Origin: Nocardiopsis terrae
Lineage (GTDB): Bacteria; Actinomycetota; Actinomycetes; Streptosporangiales; Streptosporangiaceae
Length of the DNA stretch: 64,000 bases
Assembly (NCBI RefSeq): GCF_014651695.1
Contig: NZ_BMXJ01000003.1
Span: 337,046-401,045, forward strand
Reading direction: 5' to 3'
Shown: piece by piece, positions 1 to 8,888 of the stretch
Layout: every line of letters begins with the position of its first letter
How positions within the stretch are numbered: position 1 is the stretch's first letter
Position numbers and translations under genes: made by a program
Notes under the pieces: generated by a model
Databases searched by the model: none
The model's input: only the letters and a program-made list of their open reading frames with translations
Told to the model about the DNA's origin: nothing

Positions 1-2046
1 TACCGGCACGTGTCCCGCGACGAGGAGGGGATGCGGCGGCTGTTCCGGCAGTTCTCCTTCCCCGGTGGGATCCCCAGCCATGTGGCGCCCGAGACGCCGG
101 GGTCGATCCATGAGGGCGGTGAGCTGGGGTACGCGTTGGCGCACGCCTACGGTGCGGCCTTCGACAACCCCGATCTGGTGGTCAGCTGTGTGGTGGGCGA
201 CGGCGAGGCCGAGACGGGGCCGTTGGCGGGCAGTTGGCACTCCAACAAGTTCCTGGACCCGGTGCGTGATGGTGCGGTGCTGCCGATCCTGCACCTGAAC
301 GGGTACAAGATCGCCAATCCGACGGTGTTGGCGCGTATCCCCGAGGACGAGCTGGTCAAGCTGTTCGAGGGCATGGGGTACCGGCCGTTGTTCGTCAGCG
401 GTGATGACCCCGAGTACATGCACCGGCGGATGGCGCAGGTGCTCGACGAGGCCCTGGACGAGATCGCCGAGATCCAGCAGGTGGCGCGCACCAGTGGTCT
501 TTCGCATCGGCCGGCGTGGCCGGTGGTGGTGTTGCGCTCCCCCAAGGGGTGGACCGGTCCGCGGGAGGTGGACGGGGCTCCGGTGGAGGGGACGTGGCGT
601 TCGCATCAGGTGCCGTTGGCGCGGGTGCGGGAGGACCCCGGGCATCTGCGCCAGTTGGAGGAGTGGATGCGCTCCTATGGGCCTGAGCGGTTGTTCGACG
701 CCTCGGGTGCGCCGGTGGACGAGTTGGTGGCGTTGGCGCCGCGGGGTGAGCGGCGGATGAGCGCGAACCCGCATGCCAACGGTGGTGCGTTGCTGCGTGA
801 CCTGGTGTTGCCCGATTTTCGTCGGTATGCGGTGGAGTTCGCCGGGCACGGGACGTCCACCAGTGGGGCCACCCAGGTGTTGGGGCGTTTCCTGCGGGAT
901 GTGGTGCGCGCCAACCCGGACAACTTTCGGGTCATGGGGCCCGACGAGACGGCCTCGAACCGGTTGTCGGCGGTGTATGAGGCCACGGACAAGGTGTGGG
1001 AGGAGTCGGTGCTGGCCACCGACGAGGACCTGGCGCGGCACGGTCAGGTGATGGAGGTGCTCAGTGAGCACATGTGCCAGGGGTGGTTGGAGGGGTACCT
1101 GCTCACCGGGCGGCACGGGCTGTTCAACTGCTATGAGGCGTTCGTGCACATCGTGGACGCGATGTTCAACCAGCACGCCAAGTGGTTGAAGGTGACCCGG
1201 CACCTGGCGTGGCGTCGGCCGATCGCCTCGTTGAACTACCTGTTGTCCTCGCACGTGTGGCGTCAGGACCACAACGGGTTCACGCACCAGGATCCGGGGT
1301 TCCTGGACGTGGTGATGAACAAACCGGCGGAGTTGGTGCGGGTGTATCTGCCGCCGGACGCGAACACGTTGCTGTCGGTGAGTGATCACTGTCTGCGTTC
1401 GCGTGATTATGTGAACGTGGTGGTGGCCGGTAAGCAGCCCGGGTTGGACTACCTGCCGATGCGGGAGGCGGTGGCGCACTGTACCCGCGGGATCGGGGTG
1501 TGGGAGTGGGCCAGTACCGGGGGTGGCGCGGATCCGGACGTGGTGTTGGGGTGTGCGGGTGATGTGCCCACGTTGGAGACCCTGGCCGCGGCGGACCTGT
1601 TGCGTCAGTACTTTCCCGAGCTGGGTGTGCGGGTGGTGAACGTGGTGGATCTGATGCGGTTGCAGCCCGCCAGTGAGCATCCGCACGGTTTGTCCGACGC
1701 CGAGTACGAGGCCCTGTTCACCACGGACCGTCCGGTGGTCTTCGCCTTTCACGGGTATCCGTGGTTGGTGCACCGGTTGACGTACCGGCGCCGGGGCCAC
1801 GAGAACCTGCACGTGCGGGGGTTCAAGGAGGAGGGGACCACGACCACGCCGTTCGACATGGTGATGTTGAACGATCTGGACCGGTTCCATCTGGTGATCG
1901 ACGTGATCGACCGGGTGCCGGGGTTGGCGCAGAACGCTGCCCATGTGCGCCAGCGGATGGTGGACGAGCGGTTGCGGCACCGGGAGTACACGCGTGAGTT
2001 CGGGCAGGATCCGGCGTCGGTGCGTGATTGGGTGTGGCCGTACTGA
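1..2046 (+). CDS. xfp: Phosphoketolase (5' truncated by window)
   Basis: ThDP-dependent enzyme that splits xylulose-5-phosphate or fructose-6-phosphate with phosphate to acetyl phosphate plus GAP or erythrose-4-phosphate, in the cytoplasm. The reading frame is open at base 1 and runs 681 codons to TGA. Full-length family members are about 790-800 residues, so roughly 110 N-terminal residues lie outside the window. Family hallmarks visible are the [19 protein letters not shown] stretch, the [14 protein letters not shown]hDP/Mg signature and the [18 protein letters not shown] segment. A GTG at base 10 is an internal codon, not the start. The stop overlaps the acetate kinase start (TGATG), so the two are co-translated and form a complete route from sugar phosphate to acetate plus ATP. 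Leu is mostly TTG here, unlike most genes further along the window. Confidence 0.96.
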   Translation, partial: YRHVSRDEEGMRRLFRQFSFPGGIPSHVAPETPGSIHEGGELGYALAHAYGAAFDNPDLVVSCVVGDGEAETGPLAGSWHSNKFLDPVRDGAVLPILHLNGYKIANPTVLARIPEDELVKLFEGMGYRPLFVSGDDPEYMHRRMAQVLDEALDEIAEIQQVARTSGLSHRPAWPVVVLRSPKGWTGPREVDGAPVEGTWRSHQVPLARVREDPGHLRQLEEWMRSYGPERLFDASGAPVDELVALAPRGERRMSANPHANGGALLRDLVLPDFRRYAVEFAGHGTSTSGATQVLGRFLRDVVRANPDNFRVMGPDETASNRLSAVYEATDKVWEESVLATDEDLARHGQVMEVLSEHMCQGWLEGYLLTGRHGLFNCYEAFVHIVDAMFNQHAKWLKVTRHLAWRRPIASLNYLLSSHVWRQDHNGFTHQDPGFLDVVMNKPAELVRVYLPPDANTLLSVSDHCLRSRDYVNVVVAGKQPGLDYLPMREAVAHCTRGIGVWEWASTGGGADPDVVLGCAGDVPTLETLAAADLLRQYFPELGVRVVNVVDLMRLQPASEHPHGLSDAEYEALFTTDRPVVFAFHGYPWLVHRLTYRRRGHENLHVRGFKEEGTTTTPFDMVMLNDLDRFHLVIDVIDRVPGLAQNAAHVRQRMVDERLRHREYTREFGQDPASVRDWVWPY

Positions 2047-3125
2047 TGCGGGTGCTGGTGGTGAACGCGGGGTCGAGCAGTCTGAAGCTGAGTGTGCTCG
2101 GGTCGCGGGACGAGGTGGTGGACCAGGAGCACATCCCGGTGGAGCGGGGTGAGTGGGACCGGTCGGTGCTGGAGCGGGCGTTGGGCCGTTTCCCGGGGGT
2201 GGAGGCGGTGGGTCACCGGGTCGTGCACGGGGGGCGGGAGTTCCTGGAGCCGGTGCGGTTGGACGCCTCGGTGGTGGGGCGGTTGCGGGAGTTGGGTTCG
2301 TTGGCGCCCCTGCACCAGCCCAAGTCGTTGGCGGGGATCGAGGCGGTGGGTCGGGTGTGGCCGCGGGTGCCGGCGGTGGCGTGTTTCGACACGGCTTTCC
2401 ATGCCCGGCTTCCGGCGGAGGCGTACACCTATGCGGTGCCCGAGCGCTGGCGTGCGGAGTTCGGGGTGCGCCGGTACGGGTTCCACGGGCTCTCGCACGC
2501 CTATGCGTCGCGGCGGGCGCGGGAGTGGACGGGCGCGGAGCGGGTGGTGGTGGCGCATCTGGGTGCGGGGGCGTCGTTGTCGGCGGTCCTGGGCGGGCGG
2601 TCGGTGGACACCACGATGGGGTTCACGCCGTTGGAGGGGTTGGTGATGGCGACCCGTTCGGGGAGTGTGGATCCGGGGTTGGTGTTGTGGTTGAACGAGC
2701 ATGCCGGTGTTCCGTTGGAGGAGATCGGGTGGGCGTTGGAGCACGAGTCCGGGTTGGTGGCGCTGGCGGGTTCGGCGGACATGCGCACGGTGTTGGGGCG
2801 TGAGGCCGCCGGGGATGAGCGGGCGTCGGTGGCGGTGGGGGTGTACGTGCACCGGTTGCGGGCGTCGGTGGCGTCGATGGCGGCGGCGTTGGGCGGGGTG
2901 GAGGTGTTGGTGTTCACCGGTGGTGTGGGTGAGCACTCGGCGCCGGTGCGGGCGCGGGCGGCTGCGGGGTTGGGGTTTTTGGGTGTGGGTGTGGATGAGG
3001 GGTTGAACGGGTCCTTGGCGGGTGAGGGTGAGGTCACCGCGTCCGGGGCGCGGGTGCGCGTATTGGTGGTGGCGGCTCGGGAGGATGTGGAGGTCGCGCG
3101 GGGGGTGCGGTCGGTGTTGGTGTGA
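2046..3125 (+). CDS. ackA: Acetate kinase
   Basis: Converts acetyl phosphate plus ADP to acetate plus ATP. It completes the phosphoketolase shunt encoded just upstream. The protein is 359 residues, slightly short of the usual ~400. The N-terminal NAGSSSLK signature begins at residue 7, and GHRVVHGG, FDTAFH, YGFHGLSH, HLGAGASL and FTGGVGEH family blocks are all present in order. I chose the ATG that overlaps the phosphoketolase TGA because it gives the canonical [12 protein letters not shown] start. An in-frame GTG 18 bases earlier is possible but adds residues unlike the family. Codon use is very G/T-rich at third positions (TTG, GTG, GGG). Confidence 0.96.
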   Translation: MRVLVVNAGSSSLKLSVLGSRDEVVDQEHIPVERGEWDRSVLERALGRFPGVEAVGHRVVHGGREFLEPVRLDASVVGRLRELGSLAPLHQPKSLAGIEAVGRVWPRVPAVACFDTAFHARLPAEAYTYAVPERWRAEFGVRRYGFHGLSHAYASRRAREWTGAERVVVAHLGAGASLSAVLGGRSVDTTMGFTPLEGLVMATRSGSVDPGLVLWLNEHAGVPLEEIGWALEHESGLVALAGSADMRTVLGREAAGDERASVAVGVYVHRLRASVASMAAALGGVEVLVFTGGVGEHSAPVRARAAAGLGFLGVGVDEGLNGSLAGEGEVTASGARVRVLVVAAREDVEVARGVRSVLV

Positions 3126-3149
3126 GGTTGTGGTGTGGGGGTGTCGCCC

Positions 3150-3173
3150 GAGGGGGTGGCGCCCTCCTTTTTT
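3150..3173 (+). terminator. Intrinsic terminator after xfp-ackA
   Basis: A short hairpin (GAGGG, 7-nt loop, CCCTC) is followed by a C and six T residues, 25 bases after the ackA stop. It probably ends the phosphoketolase-acetate kinase transcript. Confidence 0.6.
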
Positions 3174-3275
3174 GTGGGGTGGTTCCGGGGGGCTTCTCCC
3201 CCGGTGTTCGGGTGTCTTCGTGGTTGGGGGTGGGGTGTGGGTGTGTGTGGGGTGGGGATCGGTGATGCTGGGGTC

Positions 3276-4265
3276 ATGAGTGGTGATGCGGTGTCGGTGG
3301 AGCAGGCGATTGAGCGGTATTTGGTGGCCAGGCGGGCTGCTAAGCCCTCGCCGCACACGGTGGCGGCCTATCGGCGTGACCTGGTGGCGGTGTTGGGGTG
3401 TGTGGGGCGTGCGTTGGGGCGTGATCCTGCGGGTGTGGGGTTGGGTGAGTTGGAGTCGGGGGTGTTGCGGGAGGCGTTCGCTGAGTTCGCGGAGGAGCGG
3501 GCGGCTTCGAGTGTGTTGCGGGCGTGGTCGACGTGGAACGGGTTCTTCGCGTTCTGGGTGGCGGAGCGGGTGGTGGCGGGTAATCCGATGTCGGCGGTGC
3601 CGCGGCCGCGGGTGAGGCCTTCGGGGCCCAAGCCGTTGATGGGTGAGGACACCCCGGAGCGGTTGTTGGAGGCGTTGGCGCGTGGGGCGCGGCGGGCGCG
3701 GGATCCGTGGCCGGAGCGGGATCTGGCGGTGTTGGCGTTGGCGTTGTTGACGGGGATGCGGTCGGCGGAGATGTTGTCGCTTCGGGTGGAGTCGTTGGGT
3801 GGGCGGTCTGGTGAGCGGCGGATTCGGGTGGTGGGTAAGGGCGGTGGTGAGCGGGTGTTGCCGATCGAGGTGCCGTTGGAGGCTTTGTTGGAGGCGTATC
3901 TGGCGTCGCGTCGGGTGCGGTTCGGGGTGGTGCGGGGGTCGGATCCGTTGTTGGTGGACAACCGGGGGCAGGGGTTGCGTCGGGGTGGGTTGCAGTATCT
4001 GGTGAAGCAGTGTTATCGGCATGCGGGTGTCAATGATCGGGTGGCGCGGGGGACGCTGGTGCATGCGTTGCGGCACACGTTCGCGACGCGGTTGGCGGAG
4101 GACGGTGCGTCGGTCACCGAGATCATGCATTTGTTGGGGCATGCGTCGGTGACGTCGTCGCAGGCCTATATCGAGGTGACGGCCCGGGCGCAGCGGGAGG
4201 CTGCGGGGTCGAACCGGACCTATGGGGTGTTGCGGCGTCTGGCCCGGGAGGGGGCGGAGGAGTAG
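3276..4265 (+). CDS. Tyrosine recombinase, XerC/XerD type
   Basis: Site-specific recombinase of 329 residues, a typical Xer size. It has an N-terminal SAM-like core-binding domain (about 8-105) and a C-terminal catalytic domain. Catalytic residues are R162 (TGMRSAEM), K188, H263 and R266 (HALRHTFATRL), H289 (LLGHAS) and nucleophile Y298. I chose the ATG at 3276, which yields MSGDAVSVEQAIERYL; upstream in-frame GTG codons would add a low-complexity leader overlapping the terminator. Whether it is the chromosomal dimer-resolution enzyme or an accessory recombinase cannot be told from the sequence, and no integration target is visible beside it. Codon use matches the G/T-rich neighbours. Confidence 0.88.
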   Translation: MSGDAVSVEQAIERYLVARRAAKPSPHTVAAYRRDLVAVLGCVGRALGRDPAGVGLGELESGVLREAFAEFAEERAASSVLRAWSTWNGFFAFWVAERVVAGNPMSAVPRPRVRPSGPKPLMGEDTPERLLEALARGARRARDPWPERDLAVLALALLTGMRSAEMLSLRVESLGGRSGERRIRVVGKGGGERVLPIEVPLEALLEAYLASRRVRFGVVRGSDPLLVDNRGQGLRRGGLQYLVKQCYRHAGVNDRVARGTLVHALRHTFATRLAEDGASVTEIMHLLGHASVTSSQAYIEVTARAQREAAGSNRTYGVLRRLAREGAEE

Positions 4266-4306
4266 GGGCGGGTGGCGTCCTGGGTTGGTGTGGGGGCGGG
4301 GGTGGT

Positions 4307-4312
4307 TACGCT
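4307..4312 (+). promoter_or_regulatory. -10 box for leaderless nuclease gene
   Basis: TACGCT fits the actinobacterial TANNNT -10 consensus and ends exactly 7 nt before the GTG at 4320. With no Shine-Dalgarno sequence, this points to transcription starting at the start codon. No clear -35 is seen. Confidence 0.5.
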
Positions 4313-4319
4313 GAGGGGC

Positions 4320-5141
4320 GTGAATCAGTCGAGTTTTGTTGTGTCCAGCGTCAACGTCAACGGGTTGCGGGCGGCCGCGGGGAAGGATCCGGGGTTCGTG
4401 TCCTGGTTGGCGGCCACTGAGGCGGACGTGGTGTGTTTGCAGGAGACGCGTGCTGAGCCCGATCAGCTTCCCGCCAAGGTGCACTCGCCCCAGGGGTGGC
4501 ATGTGGTGTTGTGTCCGGCTCGGGCGAAGGGTCGTGCGGGGGTGGCGATCTACTCGCGTGTGGAGCCCGATGGGGTGCGGGTCGGGTTCGGGGAGGCCGA
4601 GTTCGAGGATTCGGGCCGGTATGTGGAGGCGGACTTCGGTGAGGTGACGGTGGCCAGCCTGTACCTGCCCTCGGGTGAGGTGGGTACTCCGCGTCAGGAG
4701 GAGAAGGAGCGTTTCATGGAGGCGTTCCTGCCCTACCTGGTCAGGCGGCGCGCCGAGGTGGAGGCTCTGGGGCGTGGTCTGGTGGTGTGCGGTGACTGGA
4801 ACATCGCGCATACCGAGGCGGATCTGAAGAACTGGCGCGGTAACAGGAAGAACTCGGGGTTTTTGCCCGAGGAGCGTGCGTGGTTGTCGCGGGTCTTCGA
4901 CGAGGCGGGGTATGTGGATGTGGTGCGTGCCCTGTATCCGGATCAGGAGGGCCCGTACTCGTGGTGGTCCTACCGGGGTAGGGCTTTTGACAACGACACG
5001 GGTTGGCGGATCGATTACCAGGTGGCTACGCCGGGGTTGGCTGCGCGGGCACGGTCGGGTCGGGTGGAGCGTTATCCCAGTCGTGAGGAGCGTTGGTCGG
5101 ACCATGCTCCGGTGACGGTGGCCTTTGGGCTCGGAGAGTAG
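4320..5141 (+). CDS. Exonuclease III-type AP endonuclease
   Basis: DNA repair nuclease of the endonuclease/exonuclease/phosphatase fold, 273 residues (family about 260-280). Metal/catalytic residues visible are N14 (VNVNGLR), E42 (CLQETR), the GDWN block with D159 and N161, the WRIDYQ block with D232, and SDH at 260-262. Likely roles are abasic-site incision and 3'-end cleaning. I chose the GTG at 4320 because the family starts a few residues before the SVNVNGLR strand and because a -10 box lies 7 nt upstream. A GTG at 4272 would overlap that promoter. It is followed by a hydrolase gene 8 bases after its stop, so the two are probably cotranscribed. Confidence 0.92.
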   Translation: MNQSSFVVSSVNVNGLRAAAGKDPGFVSWLAATEADVVCLQETRAEPDQLPAKVHSPQGWHVVLCPARAKGRAGVAIYSRVEPDGVRVGFGEAEFEDSGRYVEADFGEVTVASLYLPSGEVGTPRQEEKERFMEAFLPYLVRRRAEVEALGRGLVVCGDWNIAHTEADLKNWRGNRKNSGFLPEERAWLSRVFDEAGYVDVVRALYPDQEGPYSWWSYRGRAFDNDTGWRIDYQVATPGLAARARSGRVERYPSREERWSDHAPVTVAFGLGE

Positions 5142-5149
5142 GGGCGGTC

Positions 5150-5986
5150 ATGGGTGTACCGGTTGTGTTGGCGCACGGGTTGCGTTCGTCGTCGAGTATG
5201 TGGCGGCCGCAGGTGGAGTTCTTGGAGGCGCAGGGGCGTGTGGTGGTGGCGCCTGATCTTCCTGCTCACGGGTCGCGTCGGGGTGAGGATTTTTCGGTGG
5301 GGCGTGCGGTGGACACCCTGTTGGATGCGATCGACTCGGTGGGTGGGCGTGCCCTGTTGGTGGGTTTGAGTATGGGTGGGTTGTTGTCGATCGCGGCGGC
5401 GGGGGTTGCGCCGGGGCGGATCGCCGGGTTGGTGGCGGCCAGTTGTACGGCGCAGCCGGCGCAGTCGTTGGCGCAGGTGTATCGGATTCCGTCGGTGTTG
5501 ATGGAGCGGTTGCCGGACAAGGGTGCGGCGGTCAATGAGCGTTTTCACCGGTTGATGTTGCCGGACAGTGCGGCTGATGCGGTGGTTGACGGCGGGTTGG
5601 CCGTGGAGGCGGCCACGGCGGTGATCGATGAGTTGGCGGGGATTGACGCGTTGTCGGCGTTGGGGTCCTATCCGGGGCCGGTGTGGTTGATCAACGGGGC
5701 GCGGGATCATTTCCGGATTCATGAGAAGCAGTTCTTTGATGCGTGTGTGGAGGGGCGGTTGGTGAATGTGCCTCGGGCTGGGCACATGGTGAGTTTGGAT
5801 CAGCCGGTGAATTTTTCGCGGATCGTGTCGGATGCGGCTGATGTGGTGGGGGTGCGTGAGGCCCGGGTGGGGTTGGAGCCTGGTGCTGGGGTGCCTGATG
5901 TGGTGGATTCTCCTCCTTCTGATGTGGAGGAGGAGGTGGCTGCCGGGGTGGATTCGGTGGCCGGGGTGGATCCTGAGGGTCCCTGA
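5150..5986 (+). CDS. Alpha/beta-fold hydrolase
   Basis: Serine hydrolase of 278 residues, cytoplasmic (no signal peptide). The nucleophile elbow is GLSMGG with S74, the acid is probably D186 (NGARDHF), and the base is H212 (RAGHM). An HG oxyanion-loop motif occurs at residues 9-10. The substrate is not predictable. The C-terminal ~40 residues are acidic and Val/Glu/Pro-rich, beyond the fold. The start ATG lies 8 bases after the nuclease stop. Confidence 0.85.
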   Translation: MGVPVVLAHGLRSSSSMWRPQVEFLEAQGRVVVAPDLPAHGSRRGEDFSVGRAVDTLLDAIDSVGGRALLVGLSMGGLLSIAAAGVAPGRIAGLVAASCTAQPAQSLAQVYRIPSVLMERLPDKGAAVNERFHRLMLPDSAADAVVDGGLAVEAATAVIDELAGIDALSALGSYPGPVWLINGARDHFRIHEKQFFDACVEGRLVNVPRAGHMVSLDQPVNFSRIVSDAADVVGVREARVGLEPGAGVPDVVDSPPSDVEEEVAAGVDSVAGVDPEGP

Positions 5987-6028
5987 TCCGGTAGGTGCTG
6001 GGGCGCGCAGGGGTCGCGGACAGCAAAA

Positions 6029-6066
6029 GGGGGCGGTGGGCCGTGTGGCCTGCCGCCCCCGTTTTT
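6029..6066. terminator. Bidirectional intrinsic terminator
   Basis: Stem GGGGGCGG/CCGCCCCC with an inner GGCC/GGCC pairing. It is followed by GTTTTT on the + strand and, on the other strand, by four T. It separates the convergent hydrolase (+) and methyltransferase (-) genes. Confidence 0.85.
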
Positions 6067-6075
6067 GTTGGTGGG

Positions 6076-6861
6076 TTAGTTGTGGTGGGTGGGGTCGTCG
6101 GTGTGGGTGCGGGGGCGGGGTGTGGTGGGGATGGCTTGGCCGGGGCGGGGGCGTTCGGGCAGGCGGAAGAAGATCATGGGGTTGTGGGGGGATTGGCGTA
6201 CGGGGGTGTCCAGGCCGAGTTCGGTTTTGAGTTCGTGGAGGGCTTGGTGGTGGTGGGGGGCGCGGGCGGCGGAGGCGGTGAAGTAGTTGGTGGTGTTGTT
6301 GGCGAGCCATTTGAGGACGACGGCGCCTTCGGTGAAGGGCAGGGCGTAGCGCTGGTGGAAGACGTCGTGGACGCTGACGGGGATGTGGGCGGGAAGGGTG
6401 GGCAGGAGGTGGTGGATGTACCAGCGGGCGAACCAGCCGTTGTGGGCGGCGTCGATGAACAGGTAGTCGGTGTTGGCGGGGATGTGGGTGATTTTTGCGC
6501 GTACGTCACCTTTGGTGAAGGTCCAGCGGTCGGTGGCCAGTTCTGGTGGGACGTGGGCGGTGGCGTGGTCGACGATGTCGAAGGAGTGGAGGTGGCCGGT
6601 GCCGTTGTCGCGGAGGGCGGAGAGGATCCAGGAGGTGGACCAGCCGTAGTAGGTGCCGATTTCGACGACGTTGGCGGGTTGGTGGTGGCGTAGGAGCAGG
6701 TAGGTGATTTCTGCTTCGAGGTCGTCGAGTTGGGGGGTCATGGTGGGGTCGGCGTTGGTGTGGTGGTCGCGTTGTTGGTCGCGTACTCGGGCCAGGTCGT
6801 CGCGGTGGGTGCGGTAGAGGGTGGAGATGAGGTCGAGGTCGATGGGTGGTGTGGTGGGCAT
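6076..6861 (-). CDS. Class I SAM-dependent methyltransferase (Methyltransf_24-like)
   Basis: 261 residues. SAM-binding motif I is VVEIGTYYGWST at about 65-76, followed by an acidic strand end (SFDIVDH) and the LFIDAAHN motif typical of small-molecule O-methyltransferase-like family 24 proteins. The start at 6861 is supported by GAAGGA 8 nt upstream; an in-frame codon at 6891 would lack a ribosome site. The C-terminal tail (about 235-261) is Pro/Arg/His/Thr-rich and probably disordered. The substrate is unknown. The coding strand is C/A-rich, so the + strand here remains G/T-rich as in the first 6 kb. Confidence 0.8.
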   Translation of the reverse strand: MPTTPPIDLDLISTLYRTHRDDLARVRDQQRDHHTNADPTMTPQLDDLEAEITYLLLRHHQPANVVEIGTYYGWSTSWILSALRDNGTGHLHSFDIVDHATAHVPPELATDRWTFTKGDVRAKITHIPANTDYLFIDAAHNGWFARWYIHHLLPTLPAHIPVSVHDVFHQRYALPFTEGAVVLKWLANNTTNYFTASAARAPHHHQALHELKTELGLDTPVRQSPHNPMIFFRLPERPRPGQAIPTTPRPRTHTDDPTHHN

Positions 6862-6956
6862 GGTGGTTTTCCTTCGGGGTGTGTGGGCCACTTTTGGAGC
6901 TGAAGGTAACAGTGTTGTTGCTCCGTGTTTGGGGTTTGGTGGGTGTGTCGTGGTTT

Positions 6957-7114
6957 TCAGGGGCGGGTGGTGGGGCGTATGGGGTCGGAGTCGTGGGCGG
7001 CGATGACGGCTCGGGTGCGGGCGCGGGCGGGGTGGGTTTGGGGAGGAGGCCGTGGGTTCCGGTGCGTAGGGCTTCCCAGGCGTAGTCGTCGGGGCGGGGG
7101 CTGGTCAGGAGGGT
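6957..7114 (-). pseudogene. Decayed NarL/FixJ-type response regulator fragment
   Basis: In one minus frame (about 7111-7037) the peptide DDYAWEALRTGTHGLLPK matches the end of a NarL/FixJ receiver domain, where families have D-E-Y-x-x-E-A-L-R-A-G-A-x-G-F-L-L-K. After a frame change near 7030, the next frame (7028-6960) gives AVIAAHDSDPIRPTTRP. That resembles the linker that follows in intact proteins (A-V-R-x-x-A-A-G-D-x-L-L-x-P-x-x-T-R). No DNA-binding domain or N-terminal receiver half is recognisable. The rest of 6862-7350 shows no convincing gene. Confidence 0.55.
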
Positions 7115-7350
7115 GGGTGGCGCGTGGGTGGATGGTGGCATGGGCGGGTGGGTGTGTGCCTTCCTCCGGGAGGGTGATGGTTTTGGTCACGGTGGGGATG
7201 GTGCGGGGGTGGTGGGGCGTTGTAGGGGCCATGGCATGGGGGTTTTGTGGTGGTTTGGGCCTTGGTGTGGAGATGGGTGACCAGGCGCGTATTCGTTGGT
7301 TCATGGGTTGTTTACTGGGGTCGGTGAAAAATGTGATGAACCTTTCGTCC

Positions 7351-7356
7351 TATGGT
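7351..7356 (+). promoter_or_regulatory. -10 box for leaderless permease gene
   Basis: TATGGT (TANNNT) ends 7 nt before the GTG at 7364. There is no Shine-Dalgarno. The ATG inside this box (7352) is rejected as a start for that reason. Confidence 0.5.
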
Positions 7357-7363
7357 GGGGCTC

Positions 7364-8881
7364 GTGACACGAAGTGAGACGTCGTCCGAAGAGACGGCAC
7401 AAACAGACAACGGGCCGGGGCTGGCACACTCGCTGCGCCGCCGGCACATGGCACTGATCGCGATCGGCGGATCGGTGGGCGCCGGGCTGTTCATCGGCTC
7501 GGGCGCGGTGATCCAGACCGCGGGACCCGCGGCGGTTCTCTCCTACACGTTGGCTGGGGCCCTGGTCTTCCTGACCCTGCGGGCCCTGGGCGAGATGGTC
7601 GTGTCGGTCCCGGCCGGAGGGTCCTTCTCCGACTACGCCCGCCTGGCCTTCGGGCCCCGGGCCGGGTTCACCATCGGCTGGGTCTACTGGTGGATGTACG
7701 CGGTCCTGGTGGCCGCCGAGTCCGTGGCGGGGGCCGCCATCCTGAGCCAGTGGGTGCAGGTGCCCGGGTGGGCGCTGGCCCTGATCGTGCTGCTGGCCAT
7801 GACGGCCGCCAACCTCATCTCGGTGCGCGTCTTCGCCGAGACCGAGTCCCTGTTCTCCCTGGTCAAGGTCGCCACCATCGTGGCCTTCCTACTGGTGGGC
7901 GGTCTGTACGCCTTCGGGTTGTGGAGCGGTTCGGAAGGGGCCACGGTCACCAACCTGTGGGAGCTGGGCGGGTTCGCCCCCAACGGTTGGGTCGCGGTCC
8001 TGGGCGCCACCGTGGTGGTGCTGTTCGCCTTCGGGGGCGTGGAGATCATCACCATCGCCGCCGGGGAGAGCGCCGAACCCGAGCGCGGGGTGGCCTCGGC
8101 CATCACCAACGTCCTGTGGCGTATCGGCCTGTTCTACGTGGCCTCCATCGTGGTGGTGGTCATGGTCGTGCCGTGGAACTCCACCGACCTGGACCGCAGC
8201 CCCTTCGTGGTGGTCATGGAGACCGTGGGGATTCCCGGGGCGGCGCTGATCATGGAGATCGTGGTCCTGATCGCGGTGCTCAGCGTGCTCAACGCCGCGA
8301 TGTACACCTCCTCGCGGATGCTGTTCATGCTCACCCGCCAGGGTGATGCCCCCCGGCTGCTCAGGGGTGCCAACCGGCGCGGTGTGCCGGTGCGCGCCAT
8401 CCTGTTGGGCACCGTGGTCGGTTACGCCGCGGTGGTCGCCGACTACCTGGCGCCGGGCAGGGTCTTCCCGTTCCTGGTGGCCTCCATCGGCGCGATCCTG
8501 CTGGTGCTGTTCCTGACCATCTGTGCTTCGCAGTTGGTGGTGGGTGCGCGGGTGCGCCGCAACGCCCCTGAGCGGCTGACGCTGCGCATGTGGGGTTTTC
8601 CGTACCTGACCTGGGCCACCCTGGTGGGGTTGGTGGCGATCTTCCTGGCGATGGCCACCCTGCCCGAGCACCGGCAGGCCCTGTGGGCCACGGTCGCCGC
8701 GGTGGTGGTGGCGTTGTTGGCCTATGAGGTGCGCCGTCTGTTCGGTTCCACCGAGCCCAGCCGCAGGGTGCTGGGGGTGGGGGGCCGGGCCACTCCGGAG
8801 GAGTTGGACCGTGTCGCCGGGACCGGGACCGGGCGGGTCCGGGACGGCGAGGCGCGGGGAGAGGATCTGTCCCCCCGGTAG
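7364..8881 (+). CDS. Amino acid permease (APC superfamily)
   Basis: 505-residue inner-membrane transporter with about 12 hydrophobic segments. The first helix carries the family motif IGGSVGAGLFIGSG, where the unwound helix binds the substrate amino group and carboxylate. It resembles the AAP/GABA/proline permease branch (ALGEMVVSVPAGGSFSDYA, FGGVEIITIAAGE). It probably imports an amino acid by proton symport; the substrate is undetermined. About 50 residues at the C-terminus are hydrophilic. Third positions are G/C-rich, in contrast to the G/T-rich genes upstream. Confidence 0.9.
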   Translation: MTRSETSSEETAQTDNGPGLAHSLRRRHMALIAIGGSVGAGLFIGSGAVIQTAGPAAVLSYTLAGALVFLTLRALGEMVVSVPAGGSFSDYARLAFGPRAGFTIGWVYWWMYAVLVAAESVAGAAILSQWVQVPGWALALIVLLAMTAANLISVRVFAETESLFSLVKVATIVAFLLVGGLYAFGLWSGSEGATVTNLWELGGFAPNGWVAVLGATVVVLFAFGGVEIITIAAGESAEPERGVASAITNVLWRIGLFYVASIVVVVMVVPWNSTDLDRSPFVVVMETVGIPGAALIMEIVVLIAVLSVLNAAMYTSSRMLFMLTRQGDAPRLLRGANRRGVPVRAILLGTVVGYAAVVADYLAPGRVFPFLVASIGAILLVLFLTICASQLVVGARVRRNAPERLTLRMWGFPYLTWATLVGLVAIFLAMATLPEHRQALWATVAAVVVALLAYEVRRLFGSTEPSRRVLGVGGRATPEELDRVAGTGTGRVRDGEARGEDLSPR

Positions 8882-8888
8882 GGCCGGG

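Noticed and set aside
1749..5105. 1118-codon open frame on the minus strand opposite ackA, xer and the nuclease gene
   Set aside because: Pro/Arg/His-rich translation without domains, antisense to four well-supported genes; an artefact of the GC-rich codon pattern.
7352..7363. ATG at 7352 as the permease start
   Set aside because: It lies inside the TATGGT -10 box; the GTG 7 nt further on fits the recurrent leaderless layout.
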